This document shows, in pieces, positions 15,824 through 24,967 of a stretch of DNA of 64,000 nt (positions are counted from its first letter, which is position 1; each line of letters opens with the position of its first letter). Origin of the DNA: CAJINA01 sp964636125 (GTDB taxonomy: Bacteria; Desulfobacterota; Desulfobacteria; Desulfobacterales; CAJINA01). The notes beneath the pieces are model-generated. The model ran no database searches, was not told the DNA's origin, and saw only the letters and a list, made by a program, of their open reading frames with translations. The position numbers and the translations under genes are program-made. Location: the NCBI GenBank assembly GCA_964636125.1, contig CAZWPX010000020.1:1-64000 (forward strand), in the 5' to 3' direction.

Positions 15824-16324
15824 ATGACGCAGATTGCAGCACAGCCGGGAGAAACCGGTGAGGCGGCCATGCTTGCCGAAACCGGGTATTCAGACACAGC
15901 CATCAAATACTACCTGGATAAACCGAACATGCGCGAAATGACAGATGCCGACCAGGTATCGGAATTTCTGGGCTCCTGCGGTGATACCATGAAAGTGTTT
16001 CTGAAGATTGAAGACAACATCGTTACTGATGCCAGTTACCAGGTATTGGGATGCCCCGGGGCTATTTCCGCGGCCATGGCGGCGGTGGACCTGATCAAAG
16101 GTAAAGATCTGGCCTATGCCCGCGCCCTGAATGATGGTGATATTTTTCAAATCCTGGTGGAAATTCCGGCCAAGAAACACCACTGTATCCAACTGGCCGT
16201 CAAAGCCCTGCACAAAGCGGTAGACGAGTACCGTAACGGTACCGGTGACAACCCGGCGCCCGATGAATGCGGCAGCGACTGTGATTGCAAAAACGGGTGC
16301 CCCAGCAAGGGTATCCTGGGGTAG
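15824..16324 (+). CDS. NifU/IscU-like Fe-S cluster scaffold
   Basis: This 166-residue protein has the U-type scaffold cysteines in order: GSCGD, LGCPGAISAA and KKHHCIQLAVKAL. These are the three conserved cluster ligands plus the histidine before the last. A short Cys-rich tail (CGSDCDCKNGC) is extra and could bind another metal or cluster. The site is GAGG before the ATG at 15824. It is divergent from the ferredoxin-ATPase cluster and shares its regulatory region, so it may supply clusters to those proteins. Confidence 0.85.
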   Translation: MTQIAAQPGETGEAAMLAETGYSDTAIKYYLDKPNMREMTDADQVSEFLGSCGDTMKVFLKIEDNIVTDASYQVLGCPGAISAAMAAVDLIKGKDLAYARALNDGDIFQILVEIPAKKHHCIQLAVKALHKAVDEYRNGTGDNPAPDECGSDCDCKNGCPSKGILG

Positions 16325-16342
16325 CTTAAAGGAAGGTGGATG

Positions 16343-16600
16343 ATGCCTCTTTTTGATTTTCTCTGTCCCGCCTGCGGCCTGACCAGTGAACTCCTGGTGG
16401 CAGCGGCAGATACTGAACCCGCTTGCCCGGTTTGCGGTCAGGGCGGGCTTAAAAAACTGCTTTCGGCCCACTCAACAATGTCCGGCACCCGCAGTCCGGC
16501 AATGCCCGGCCCGGGAGACACGGCCTGCTGCGGATCAGCACCCGGCGGACATGCCGGCTGTGCCGGTCCGGGAAGCTGCTGCGGCAAAAAAGTCAGTTGA
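16343..16600 (+). CDS. FmdB-type zinc-ribbon protein
   Basis: The 85-residue product starts MPLFDFLCPACG and carries a second CPVCG knuckle, the zinc ribbon of the FmdB/CxxC-SSSS regulatory family. The rest is Gly-, Pro- and Cys-rich (CCGSAPGG, CCGKK). An ATG one codon upstream (16340) is equally possible. It follows the NifU-like gene by 18 bases and is probably co-transcribed. The family name implies regulation, but no function is proven. Confidence 0.75.
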   Translation: MPLFDFLCPACGLTSELLVAAADTEPACPVCGQGGLKKLLSAHSTMSGTRSPAMPGPGDTACCGSAPGGHAGCAGPGSCCGKKVS

Positions 16601-16673
16601 CTTTCACCGGTCTGTATGATCTTTATATTTGTCTGATAAACTGACTTTTCACATAGGGTAGGAGATACTAGCT

Positions 16674-16883
16674 ATGATGGGTTTTCCCGGCGGAATGGAA
16701 CTGTTCGTCATCCTTTTAATTGTATTGATTCTTTTTGGCGGCAAAAAGCTGCCGGAGCTGATGGGTGGCATCGGCAAGGGTATTAAAAGCTTCAAAAAAG
16801 GGATTAACGACTCCGAACAGGATGCCGCACCCCAGGAAAAAGTGATCCACGAAGCTGAGAAAGGATCCGAGGAAAAATCCTGA
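16674..16883 (+). CDS. tatA: TatA/E-type twin-arginine translocase subunit
   Basis: The 69-residue product has a short N-terminal membrane helix (MELFVILLIVLILFGGKKLPEL), the conserved FG before an amphipathic helix (GGIGKGIKSFKKG) and an acidic tail, which is the TatA/E design. It forms the pore of the Tat pathway that exports folded cofactor proteins. TAGGAG precedes the start. No tatB or tatC is nearby. A strong terminator follows at 16951. Confidence 0.88.
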   Translation: MMGFPGGMELFVILLIVLILFGGKKLPELMGGIGKGIKSFKKGINDSEQDAAPQEKVIHEAEKGSEEKS

Positions 16884-16950
16884 TCGCCCATGAATACCGG
16901 GAACTGTCACTTTGACAGCCCCTGTAGTCACCCAAAAGTAAACCCCAAAA

Positions 16951-16976
16951 GGCCCGGTATACACGGGCCTTTTTTT
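16951..16976 (+). terminator. Rho-independent terminator after tatA
   Basis: GGCCCG (16951-16956) pairs with CGGGCC (16964-16969) and is followed by seven T residues. Confidence 0.8.
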
Positions 16977-17045
16977 ATGCCTGCTCGATTGCAGGGCCTG
17001 CCGTAATGGTGTATGCTCCTTAACAATATCAAAAGGACTATGCGC

Positions 17046-19583
17046 ATGCCGCCCCGAGAGCCTGACAGATCAGACAACGGCCCGGCCACACCGGGCCTGG
17101 GAACGTTCGGGGGCGTGTTCACCCCCAGTGTCCTGACCATCCTCGGTATTATCCTCTTTTTAAGACTCGGCTACGTGGTTGGCAATGCGGGCCTGCTGCA
17201 GGCCTTGATCATCATAGGGGTTGCAAACCTTATTTCCGTCCTGACCAGTATCTCGCTTTCCGCCATTGCCACCAACCTCAAGGTAAAAGGCGGTGGGGAT
17301 TATTACCTGATTTCCAGAACCCTCGGGCTGGAATTCGGCGGCGCCATCGGACTGGTCCTTTTCCTGGCCCAATCGGTTTCCATTGCCTTTTACTGTATCG
17401 GCTTCGGTGAGGCAGTCTGCAGCATGCTCACAAACCCACCGCTCTCACCACGCCTTGTAGCCCTTTGCGCAGTATCTGCCCTCTTTCTGCTGGCCTGGGT
17501 GGGGGCGGATCTGGCTACGAAATTCCAGTTTGTTGTCATGGTGCTGCTGGTAACCGCGTTGGGTTCTTTTTATACCGGCAGCATCCTGAAATGGACTCCG
17601 GAAACGTTCGCACAAAGCTGGGCCGCTTCTGAATCCGGGCCTGGCTTCTGGGTCCTTTTCGCCATTTTTTTCCCGGCGGTAACCGGCTTCACCCAGGGGG
17701 TCAGCATGTCCGGCGACCTGAAAGATCCCGGAAAAAGTTTACCGCTGGGGACCTTCATGGCCGTGGGGATCTCCATTCTTGTCTACTTTACCGTAGCCCT
17801 TCTGTTTGCCGGAGCCCTGCCGGGAGAGATCCTGTCCCAGGACTACGGTGCCATGCGCCGGGCCGCCCTGTACGGGCCCTTGATCGATGCCGGCGTCATC
17901 GCCGCGACCCTCTCGTCGGCCATGGCCTCATTTCTGGGTGCGCCGCGCATCCTGCAGTCCCTGTCCGGGGATAAGATTTTCCCCTTCCTGAACCCGTTTG
18001 CCAAAGGTGTCGGCACAGCCAACAACCCGCGCCGGGGGGTGCTGCTCTCGGCCGCCATCGCCTTTGTGACCATCGGCCTGGGCAACCTGAACCTGATCGC
18101 ACCGATTGTGTCCATGTTTTTCCTGATATCCTACGGACTATTGAACTACGCCACCTGGTTCGAAGCCAAAGCGGCCAGCCCCTCATTCCGGCCCCGGTTC
18201 AAGTGGTTTGACCACCGCCTCAGCCTGGCAGGCGGCCTGGCCTGCCTCGGCGCCATGCTGGCCATCGATCTTAAAACCGGTATTGTAGCCGTTGCCTTGC
18301 TGTTCGCTATCTTCCAATACCTTAAAAGAACGGCCGGCCCATCTCGCTGGGCGGACGGCCGGCGATCCTATAATATCCACCAGGCCCTGGAAAATCTCAA
18401 AACAGCAGCCGCCGAACCCGAACATGACCGCGACTGGCGGCCGCAGATCCTGGCCTTTTCTGATAATTCCGAACGGCGCGCCAAGCTGCTGAAATTTGCC
18501 GCCTGGGTGGAAGGCGGCAGCGGATCAACAACCGCCGTCCAGATTGTCGCGGGGGGCGGTGCTGAAACCCTGAAGCGCTTAGCGGCAACCAAGGCCCGGC
18601 TGCGAAAGGATCTTAAAACCGCAGGCTCGGGAGCCTTTTCCCTGGTTGTGCGAACCTCAGATTTTGACACCGGCCTGGCCACCCTGTTGCAGTCCTTCGG
18701 CATCGGCCCGCTCAAAGCAAACACCATGCTGCTGAACTGGTTCAACCGCACCCCGGACACCATTGCAGATCAAAGGGCCATTCGCTTCACAAAGAACCTG
18801 CAGGCCGCCTTTCGCCTGGGGAAAAACATCATTATCCTCGACCAGCAAAACGATCCGCTCGCGGTTGCCCCTAAAAACCGCCGCATCGATATCTGGTGGT
18901 GGGACGATGCCACTGGCCGTCTGATGCTGCTGCTCACCCACCTGATGACCCGCAGCCCCGATTGGGACCGCTCCAACATCCGGGTGTTGGCCGCCGGTTA
19001 TGATCAGGCCTCCGGTAAAAATATCGCCGACCTGAATGCCACCCTTGAAGAGGCCCGGATTGAGGCTGCTACAGAGGTTGTCATCAATGCGGGGCCCGAA
19101 TCCATCGTTGCCTATTCGAACGACGCTGCATTGGTCTTTCTTCCTTTCAGCTTCAGCCGAAAAACCGTCGCAGGCCCCTTCGGCAATCCCTGCGGGGAGC
19201 TATTGTCACACCTGCCAACCACGGCCCTGGTCATGGCAGCCGAAGACATCGACCTCGATGCCGAACCCGAGGAGGGTGCCCCGGGCGAAATGGCCGCAGC
19301 CATGGACAACCTGGAAAAAGCCCGCAATAATGTTGAAACAGCTGAAAAAAATGCCGAGAAAGCCCGCCGGCGGATGGAGACCGCCAGGCAGGAACTGGAA
19401 ACGCTCCAGGCCCGGCGGCAGGATCCCGAAAAGATGAAAAAAGCGGAAAAGGAGCTTCTGGACGCAGAAAAGCAGGTAGAGAAAACCGCCCGCAAGGCTG
19501 TTAAAGCGGCGGTTAAGGCCGATGATGCCGAAAAATATTCCGAACAGCAAGGTATTGAGGTGGAGAAGGAGGGAGAGAAATAA
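17046..19583 (+). CDS. SLC12-like cation-chloride cotransporter (APC superfamily)
   Basis: The 845-residue protein has an N-terminal GLGTFGGVFTPSVLTILG segment, matching the first helix of eukaryote-type Na-K-Cl/K-Cl cotransporters, followed by about 12 membrane helices to about residue 430. A long cytoplasmic domain (to about 740) resembles the regulatory C-terminus of that family. The last 90 residues form a charged coiled coil rich in Glu, Lys and Ala. It probably carries chloride with sodium or potassium, or an amino acid; direction and ions are not known. The ATG at 17046 fits AGGA best; ATGs at 17013 and 17040 are alternatives. Confidence 0.82.
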   Translation: MPPREPDRSDNGPATPGLGTFGGVFTPSVLTILGIILFLRLGYVVGNAGLLQALIIIGVANLISVLTSISLSAIATNLKVKGGGDYYLISRTLGLEFGGAIGLVLFLAQSVSIAFYCIGFGEAVCSMLTNPPLSPRLVALCAVSALFLLAWVGADLATKFQFVVMVLLVTALGSFYTGSILKWTPETFAQSWAASESGPGFWVLFAIFFPAVTGFTQGVSMSGDLKDPGKSLPLGTFMAVGISILVYFTVALLFAGALPGEILSQDYGAMRRAALYGPLIDAGVIAATLSSAMASFLGAPRILQSLSGDKIFPFLNPFAKGVGTANNPRRGVLLSAAIAFVTIGLGNLNLIAPIVSMFFLISYGLLNYATWFEAKAASPSFRPRFKWFDHRLSLAGGLACLGAMLAIDLKTGIVAVALLFAIFQYLKRTAGPSRWADGRRSYNIHQALENLKTAAAEPEHDRDWRPQILAFSDNSERRAKLLKFAAWVEGGSGSTTAVQIVAGGGAETLKRLAATKARLRKDLKTAGSGAFSLVVRTSDFDTGLATLLQSFGIGPLKANTMLLNWFNRTPDTIADQRAIRFTKNLQAAFRLGKNIIILDQQNDPLAVAPKNRRIDIWWWDDATGRLMLLLTHLMTRSPDWDRSNIRVLAAGYDQASGKNIADLNATLEEARIEAATEVVINAGPESIVAYSNDAALVFLPFSFSRKTVAGPFGNPCGELLSHLPTTALVMAAEDIDLDAEPEEGAPGEMAAAMDNLEKARNNVETAEKNAEKARRRMETARQELETLQARRQDPEKMKKAEKELLDAEKQVEKTARKAVKAAVKADDAEKYSEQQGIEVEKEGEK

Positions 19584-19600
19584 AGGGTGGAAAATTGAAT

Positions 19601-19638
19601 AATACAAAGATTGACAATGTTTGTATTGATGCTATTAT
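19601..19638 (+). promoter_or_regulatory. Promoter and operator of the ParDE pair
   Basis: TTGACA (19611-19616) and TATTAT (19633-19638) are 16 bases apart. The -35 box lies inside an inverted repeat, AATACAAA (19601-19608) and TTTGTATT (19620-19627), a likely site for autorepression by the antitoxin. Confidence 0.65.
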
Positions 19639-19725
19639 TGCCTGTAACAGCTATGTTGACTGGGTAATGAAAAGCTTAAGGTCTTTTCAAATCCATTAAC
19701 AATTTTATATGCAAGGAGGTGCAAC

Positions 19726-19974
19726 ATGCATATTTCATTAACTCCAGAGCTTGAGGCCGGTATTAGACAAAAAGTAGCATCAGGTTATTACAACAACGCC
19801 AGTGAGGTAATCCGTGATGCCTTGCGGTTTTGGGAGAGCAATGAGGAACTGGTACAGCACATGAAACTTGAGGTGTTACAAAAACGTTTGGCAATTGGTG
19901 CTGGTCAAGCTGAACAGGGAAAGTTTGTTGATCAGTCAGTAAGTGATATTATTACAGAGGCCAAGAATGTCTAA
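19726..19974 (+). CDS. parD: ParD-like antitoxin
   Basis: The 82-residue product starts MHISLTPELEAGIRQKVASG and continues YYNNASEVIRDALRFWE, the ribbon-helix-helix fold of the ParD/CopG-like antitoxins. It should bind its own promoter and neutralise the toxin encoded next. An AAGGAGGTG site precedes it. The gene is more AT-rich than its neighbours, as expected for a mobile toxin-antitoxin module. Confidence 0.9.
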   Translation: MHISLTPELEAGIRQKVASGYYNNASEVIRDALRFWESNEELVQHMKLEVLQKRLAIGAGQAEQGKFVDQSVSDIITEAKNV

Positions 19975-20257
19975 TTACCGCCTCACTCCCGCTGCGAAAT
20001 CTGATTTGCTGGAAATCTGGAATTACACAGTTAAAACTTGGGGGGAGAAGCAGGCAGAAAAGTATCTTTGGGATATCGAGACCAAACTTGAGCAACTTGC
20101 TGCCAACCCGGAACTCGGAAGGCACCGACCTGAAATCAGTCCCAATTATTATTCCTTTCCTGTAAGAAAACACATCATTTTCTATCTTCATTCCGGTACT
20201 CATATTGATATCACAGGTATTTTGCATGGAAGAATGGATATCAATAAGTTGAGTTGA
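19967..20257 (+). CDS. parE: ParE-like toxin
   Basis: The 96-residue product matches the RelE/ParE fold: YRLTPAAKSDLLEIWNYT at the start, LGRHRPEISPNYYSFPVRKHIIFY in the middle and ITGILHGRMD at the end. ParE toxins usually poison DNA gyrase. The ATG at 19967 overlaps the antitoxin stop by 8 bases, fixing the start and indicating coupling. The 141 bases downstream hold no gene. Confidence 0.9.
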   Translation: MSNYRLTPAAKSDLLEIWNYTVKTWGEKQAEKYLWDIETKLEQLAANPELGRHRPEISPNYYSFPVRKHIIFYLHSGTHIDITGILHGRMDINKLS

Positions 20258-20398
20258 TAGAATCCTTATCATTGACATATGATTAGTCTATTACAGAGAT
20301 GGAGAGACATCTTTTCCCTTCTTGCTTGTCATTTGTTCCGGACAGTTCAATTCAACATGGACATAATCCACAGGATCTTTTTTATCACGGCTTGTTCT

Positions 20399-20761
20399 TC
20401 ACGGGTTCGATTGCCCCAAACTCCCATCAAACAGTCCCCTGTCCCGAAACTCCTGGGCCTTGGCATCATTCCACTGCCCCACCGGGCGCAGGTAGCCCAC
20501 CACGCGACTGTACACCTCGCAATCCTGGTAATTGCGCAGCAGTTTGTCGGTTTGATAGCAGGTGTCGCACTTGAGGAAAAACCGATCTTTGAGGGGTTCG
20601 TAGATACTGCCGCCGTCAATATGAATACCGTCTTCCCTGGGCAGGGCGGTGACGTGTACATCGCAGCCGCAGTCATGACATCTGCCCGGCCATGAGAGGC
20701 CATTTTTCTCAGGATTTTCATCAAAAAGATCGTGCAGCCGCTCCACAGTCATCATTGTCAT
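20399..20761 (-). CDS. Small NrdD-like protein: zinc ribbon plus glycyl-radical-like tail
   Basis: The 120-residue product has two CxxC knuckles (CHDC and CDTC) and then YQDCEVYSRVVGYLRPVGQWNDAK. That sequence strongly resembles the C-terminal zinc and glycyl-radical region of anaerobic ribonucleotide reductase (NrdD), but the catalytic barrel is missing. It could be a free-standing radical domain, as YfiD is for pyruvate formate-lyase, or merely a zinc protein. The ATG at 20761 follows AAGGAG; upstream in-frame codons to 20857 are unlikely to be translated. Confidence 0.65.
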   Translation of the reverse strand: MTMMTVERLHDLFDENPEKNGLSWPGRCHDCGCDVHVTALPREDGIHIDGGSIYEPLKDRFFLKCDTCYQTDKLLRNYQDCEVYSRVVGYLRPVGQWNDAKAQEFRDRGLFDGSLGQSNP

Positions 20762-20964
20762 AACAGATCTCCTTGTCCGTCCGCCTGGAACCACAGTCCG
20801 CGAATATGTAGAAATTGATTGAATCTGAAGTATAACGCCATGCATATTGTATGTCAATAGCCTGCAAACTACTACATATAGATAAAACCCCTCAATTCAG
20901 GTGTGTTGTGCAAACATCCAATAAATGTTATGTCGGCATATCGCCACACACAGCAGGAGGAAGC

Positions 20965-21486
20965 ATGGCAACCACGCAAAATAAAAATGTGTCCCTGGAA
21001 GAGGTGACCGAAAACCTGGTTAATTTCTCTGTAGATCGGGTGGATATCAACAGGATTCTATCCATGCTGCCTGAAGACGATGCAATCAGCAAAGTCACGG
21101 TGGAATACGAAATCCCCCTGCTTAAGATCGTCAGTGTGGGCTGGGGGTGCGCTTATTTCATGGAAAACCGCCCGGAAAAGCAGCCCCTGATGGAATCATT
21201 CTGGAACTCAATAGAGGCGTTTTCCCAGAGCCTCTCATCGGTCACGTCGCTCACCATCGGGGCCGACATCAACTATTTTCATATGCTGAAAGAAAGAGTG
21301 GACACCTATGTACAGGCGCTGGACATGAATCCGGACGCTCAGGATCCCGCTGCCGTGGTTGGACCGACCTTTGCCGGCATCTGCAATGCCCCGGACAACG
21401 TCCACGTTATCATGACCGGCAGCCGGGTCTTCAACGCCGCAATTATCGGTGTCAAAGAGTATCTGGACCATGTCAATTTTAGCTGA
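20965..21486 (+). CDS. Conserved-looking protein of unknown function
   Basis: The 173-residue product is not recognised. It is a soluble, mixed alpha/beta protein with an acidic N-terminal half and no signal peptide or membrane helix; it contains the segments SVGWGCAYFM and VHVIMTGSRVFNAAIIGVKEY. GGAGG stands before the ATG at 20965. Its end overlaps the start of lnt by 17 bases, so the two are probably co-translated. Confidence 0.7.
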   Translation: MATTQNKNVSLEEVTENLVNFSVDRVDINRILSMLPEDDAISKVTVEYEIPLLKIVSVGWGCAYFMENRPEKQPLMESFWNSIEAFSQSLSSVTSLTIGADINYFHMLKERVDTYVQALDMNPDAQDPAAVVGPTFAGICNAPDNVHVIMTGSRVFNAAIIGVKEYLDHVNFS

Positions 21487-23077
21487 TTACAGGGGCTGGC
21501 CATTGCGGGGACCCAGATCCGACACATCCAGATGGTCGTTTTTTGCCGCCGCGGCCAGCGGCCTGCTGCTCACCCTGGCCTTTCCTGAAACCGGCATCTC
21601 CCAGTTGGCCCTGTTTGCCCTGGTGCCGCTCCTGTTCGCCTTGCGCAAGCGCTCCTTTGCCGACGGTTTCAGGCTGGGTTTCGTCTCCGGCCTGGTGCAC
21701 TTTGTTTCACTGGTCTACTGGGCGGCTTACACCATGAAGATATACGGCCACCTCCCGCTGTATCTCTGTGTGCCCCTGCTCTTTCTACTGGCCGCCTACC
21801 TGGCGATCTACCCGGCCCTGTTTGCCGGATTGTCCGCTTGCATCCAACGGCCGGCGGCCCTGCTGCTCTGGGTACCCGTGTTCTGGACCGCTACCGAATT
21901 TATGCGGGCCCGCCTGTTCACCGGGTTTCCCTGGGAACTGCTGGGACACTCCCAGTACCCGCACCTGCATTTCATTCAAATTGCTGATATCACCGGTGTT
22001 TACGGGGTATCGTTCTGGCTGGCCCTGATCAATGCCGCACTTGTCCTGGCCCTGACAGCTTTCCGGCGACAGCCCTGGCAGACAACACCCGTTTCCAGGA
22101 AAACGCTTGGCAGCGCCGGACTTGCTGTTGTGGCCGTTACGGGTGGCCTGTGGGCCTACGGCCTGGGGCGCATCACCGCCATCGATCAGTCCGCCGGACA
22201 GGCGGTTCAAAAAAAAATCGCGGTTGTGCAGGGCAACATCGACCAGGACAAAAAATGGAACCGGGATTTCCAGGAAGCCACCCTTGTCAAGTATATCAAT
22301 CTTTCCCTCCAGGCCAGCCGGGAGAAACCGGGCCTGATCGTCTGGCCTGAGACCGCGACCCCCTTTTTCATCGGTCACAACCGCCCCCTGACCACACTGC
22401 TTGTAAAAGGTATCCAGCAGGCAAACACGGACTGCCTGATCGGCGCGCCTACGGCCATCCGGCTAAAAGAGCGCACTGCCTATCATAACAGCGCCCTTTT
22501 ATTTGACCGGCGGGCGAACTTCGTAGACAGCTATGACAAGGTTCACCTGGTGCCTTTCGGTGAATATGTCCCTTTCAAAGCGTATCTCCCGTTTATCGGG
22601 AAAATGGTTGCCCAGGTTGGCGACTTTATCCCCGGGAAGGCAGGCAAAGCGGTAGCCTGGCAGGATATACGTCTTGGCATCCAGATTTGCTATGAAGTCA
22701 TCTTTCCCGGGCTCTCCCGGGCCATGGTGCGCAACGGGGCTGACATCCTGGTCAACATTACCAATGATGCCTGGTTCGGCAAGACCGGCGCACCCCGGCA
22801 GCACTTTTCCATGGCGGTGTTCAGGGCTGTTGAAAACCGCCGGCCAATGGCCCGGGCAGCCAATACGGGCATCAGCGGATTTATTGATCCGGTGGGCCGA
22901 ATAAGCAAAGCATCTGAATTAAACACGGCCGTCACCCTCTCCCAGGCACTGCCGGTCATGTCTGCAGCCACGTTGTACACGGCCTACGGCGACCTCTTCG
23001 CCCTCGGATGCCTGGGCCTCACACTCCTCGCGGCCGGCCGCCGCCTGCTCATGTATTACCGGAGAAGCAGGGATTGA
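21470..23077 (+). CDS. lnt: Apolipoprotein N-acyltransferase
   Basis: This enzyme adds the third acyl chain to lipoproteins at the inner membrane. The 535-residue protein has about eight membrane helices, with a periplasmic nitrilase-like domain at about residues 225-480. The catalytic triad is visible: Glu in IVWPETATPF, Lys in YDKVHLVPFGEYVPF and Cys in IQICYEVIFPG. The ATG at 21470 lies inside the end of the upstream gene and is the first ATG in frame; a GTG at 21449 is an alternative. Confidence 0.95.
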   Translation: MSILADYRGWPLRGPRSDTSRWSFFAAAASGLLLTLAFPETGISQLALFALVPLLFALRKRSFADGFRLGFVSGLVHFVSLVYWAAYTMKIYGHLPLYLCVPLLFLLAAYLAIYPALFAGLSACIQRPAALLLWVPVFWTATEFMRARLFTGFPWELLGHSQYPHLHFIQIADITGVYGVSFWLALINAALVLALTAFRRQPWQTTPVSRKTLGSAGLAVVAVTGGLWAYGLGRITAIDQSAGQAVQKKIAVVQGNIDQDKKWNRDFQEATLVKYINLSLQASREKPGLIVWPETATPFFIGHNRPLTTLLVKGIQQANTDCLIGAPTAIRLKERTAYHNSALLFDRRANFVDSYDKVHLVPFGEYVPFKAYLPFIGKMVAQVGDFIPGKAGKAVAWQDIRLGIQICYEVIFPGLSRAMVRNGADILVNITNDAWFGKTGAPRQHFSMAVFRAVENRRPMARAANTGISGFIDPVGRISKASELNTAVTLSQALPVMSAATLYTAYGDLFALGCLGLTLLAAGRRLLMYYRRSRD

Positions 23078-23173
23078 AAGTAAGATCAAGATTGCCAATT
23101 GTCATAAACATGGTGTAATAGATCGTCTCATGTCATAATGAACACTGTACAACACACGAAAGGGGTCGTTGCC

Positions 23174-24272
23174 ATGTCCGCAGAATTAAAACAAACGCTA
23201 AAGGGACTTCACCAGAAACTTGAAGATCTCAGAGGTTATCTTTGACCTTGCGGGCAAAGAAAAACGACTGGCGGAAATCGAACACCAGCTTTCCCGCGAC
23301 GGCTTTTGGGACCAGCCTGATAAAGCAACCGTCATCCTGAAGGAACGCACCCGGGTCACCCAAAAAATTGAGGCGTTTACGGCCCTGACAGACAGCCTGG
23401 AGGAGTGCGAACTCCTGCTTGAAATGGCCGTTGAAGAGTCAGACCAGGAAACCCTTGAGGAAGCGGCCCAGCAGGTTACCACCCTCCAGAAGGGGATCGA
23501 TAAACTCAGCCTGGAAATGATGCTGGATGGTGAATCCGACCAGAACGACGCCATTGTGTCCATCAACGCCGGGGCGGGCGGAACTGAAGCCCAGGACTGG
23601 GCGGAGATGCTGTTTCGCATGTACCTGCGCTGGATTGAAAAAAAGGGATTCAAACCCTCTGTCATTGATTATCAGCCCGGGGATGAGGCCGGCATTAAAG
23701 GTGTTACGATTACGGTTGCCGGGACAAACGCCTACGGGTACCTCAAGTCTGAGAACGGCGTCCACCGCCTGGTCAGAATTTCCCCTTTTAACGCCAGCGG
23801 GAAACGCCACACATCCTTTGCCTCTGTCTTTGTTTATCCCGAACTGGACCAGGAAATCGTCATTGACGTAGAAGATAAGGACCTGCGGATCGATGTTTAT
23901 CGGGCCAGCGGCGCGGGTGGGCAGCATGTCAATAAAACTTCAAGTGCTGTGCGGATCACCCATCAGCCCACCGGCATAGTGGTGCAGTGCCAGCAGGAAA
24001 AATCCCAGCACCGCAACAAAGAGATGGCCATGAAAGTACTTAAGGCCAGGTTGTTTCAAAATGAAAAGCAGCGGCAGGATGATAAACTCCAGGAAATTCA
24101 TGACGGCAAGGACGATATTGCCTGGGGCAGCCAGATCAGGTCCTATGTCCTGCACCCTTACCAGATGGTGAAAGATCACCGGATCGGCATGGATGTCGGC
24201 AATGTGAGCCAGGTGCTCGACGGCGGTATCGATCCATTCATTGAGGGGGTCCTGCTGGCCGGAAAATCCTGA
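23174..24272 (+). CDS. prfB: Peptide chain release factor 2, with programmed +1 frameshift
   Basis: The gene is read as 23174-23242 joined to 23244-24272 (365 residues). Frame zero runs from ATG at 23174 to CTT TGA at 23240-23245; slipping one base past the T continues with GAC CTT GCG. The upstream AGAGGT and the TATCTTTGAC slip site match the spacing of the E. coli element. RF2 hallmarks are present: SPF for stop-codon recognition (RISPFNASG) and GGQ for peptide release (ASGAGGQHVNKTSS). RF2 itself regulates the frameshift, because UGA termination competes with slippage. Confidence 0.97.
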
Positions 24273-24297
24273 TGCACCAACGGAAAGGCTTCAAACA

Positions 24298-24846
24298 TTG
24301 ACACCGCCGCTTGAAATCATAAAAGAATTCTACGAACCCGGCACAAAAGGCTTTGATACCCTGGTCCACCATTCTGAACAGGTCACCCAAAAGGCGCTTG
24401 AAACGGCCAGCCGGGTTCCCCACTTCGAACCGGACCTTGACTTTATCGCTGAGGCCGCCATGCTCCACGATATCGGCATCTTCCTGACAGATGCCGCCAT
24501 GCTGGGCTGTCACGGTGCGCATCCCTACCTGATGCACGGTCACCTGGGCAGAAGAGTACTGGAAAAAAAAGGCCTTCCCGACCACGCGCTGGTCTGTGAA
24601 CGACATGTAGGGGTGGGCATATCCGCTGAAGACGTCACCACCCACGAGCTGCCGCTGCCTATGCATGACATGCGTCCGGTTTCCATAGAAGAACAGATCA
24701 TCTGTTTTGCCGACAAGTTCTTTTCGAAAAACGGCAGTGGCCGCAGCCGCGAAAAATCAATCCCGACCATCCTGGCAGAGATAGAAACTTACGGTCCCGG
24801 AAAGGTGAAACGGTTTAGGCACTGGTTGGCGATATTTCAGGGGTAG
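24298..24846 (+). CDS. HD-domain metal-dependent phosphohydrolase
   Basis: The 182-residue product has a compact HD fold: an early histidine pair (LVHHSEQV), the HD doublet in EAAMLHDIGIF, further histidines (GCHGAHPYLMHGHL, CERHVGVGI) and a late aspartate in CFADKFF. It probably hydrolyses a nucleotide or phosphoester with a metal. A TTG at 24298, preceded by GGAAAGG, is the best start; no ATG is available in frame. It lies 25 bases after prfB and is likely co-transcribed. Confidence 0.75.
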   Translation: MTPPLEIIKEFYEPGTKGFDTLVHHSEQVTQKALETASRVPHFEPDLDFIAEAAMLHDIGIFLTDAAMLGCHGAHPYLMHGHLGRRVLEKKGLPDHALVCERHVGVGISAEDVTTHELPLPMHDMRPVSIEEQIICFADKFFSKNGSGRSREKSIPTILAEIETYGPGKVKRFRHWLAIFQG

Positions 24847-24967
24847 GAAATTTATCGGATTCCGAACCAATTCAAAAGATGTTACAAAGTTATTGATTTC
24901 TTAACAGTTCCACATTGGAAATCTTATATATGATCAATTGGTTGGGATTGTTGCACCTGATTGACCG

